From JAOTVV01 sp041602035 (GTDB lineage Bacteria > Gemmatimonadota > Gemmatimonadetes > Gemmatimonadales > GWC2-71-9): 32,079 nt of DNA. The translations under genes were made by a program, and so were the position numbers. Each line of letters starts with the position of its first letter. Position 1 is the stretch's first letter. The DNA is taken from assembly GCA_041602035.1 (NCBI GenBank), contig JBFIHA010000034.1:1-32079 (forward strand), written 5' to 3'. This document shows positions 32,068 through 32,079 of this stretch, in pieces. Below the pieces are notes generated by a model. The model made no database searches, was not told the DNA's origin, and was given only the letters and a program-made list of their open reading frames with translations.

Positions 32068-32079
32068 CGTCGGCGATCC

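Overview
The window is GC-rich bacterial chromosome. The gene repertoire suggests a member of Gemmatimonadota or a close FCB-group relative. The pointers are two eukaryotic-type Ser/Thr kinases that begin MPD...ADRY-IERE-G-GGMATVYLA and end in a TolB-type propeller or in TPRs, many secreted beta-propeller proteins and lipoproteins, a DUF1080 lipoprotein, a GntP permease and argG. The phylum is inferred from family content; there is no rRNA or tRNA here to confirm it.

Layout. 1-1518: the 3' end of an unknown gene, convergent with a secreted PPP-type metallophosphatase. 2000-4785: a lipoprotein with about 14 short W-G-D-G repeats, then a type IV pilin-like protein and a clear terminator. 5006-8493: a 15-unit octamer array, a large Vps10/BNR propeller protein, and an octamer hairpin between convergent genes. 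8545-10854: a secreted ankyrin protein whose C-terminal region carries HEYHH. 11365-13543: a seven-bladed Ycf48-like secreted protein and a DUF4412 protein. 13680-16813: a Nif11-like leader peptide, a lone nuoB, a possibly truncated membrane protein, an 11-residue-repeat coiled-coil membrane protein and a CBM9-like lipoprotein. 16962-22145: two Ser/Thr kinases in tandem, separated and flanked by octamer arrays. 22327-27691: a TonB-C-domain lipoprotein, two related coiled-coil membrane peptides, argG, a GntP permease, two abutting gene remnants and a small membrane protein. 27867-32067: an amidohydrolase lipoprotein, a phosphotriesterase-like lipoprotein, a DUF1080 lipoprotein and an aldo/keto-reductase-fold protein without the catalytic tetrad.

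Working picture. Most of the window encodes exported proteins: surface propellers, a pilin and envelope hydrolases. The two transmembrane kinases supply signalling, and argG and nuoB are the only obvious core-metabolism genes. The 27867-31150 cluster, three lipoprotein hydrolases in one direction, reads as an envelope-located catabolic unit whose substrate cannot be told from sequence.

The most unusual feature is a dispersed family of exact 8-bp-period intergenic arrays (core ACCGC or ACCGT plus variable linker bases, with a CGATC dialect). They abut or contain stop codons, build one 32-bp hairpin, and flank the kinase genes in a conserved unit order. The second is a scar at 27112-27317 where a 5' phosphotriesterase fragment is joined to a 3' copy of the TonB-domain gene.
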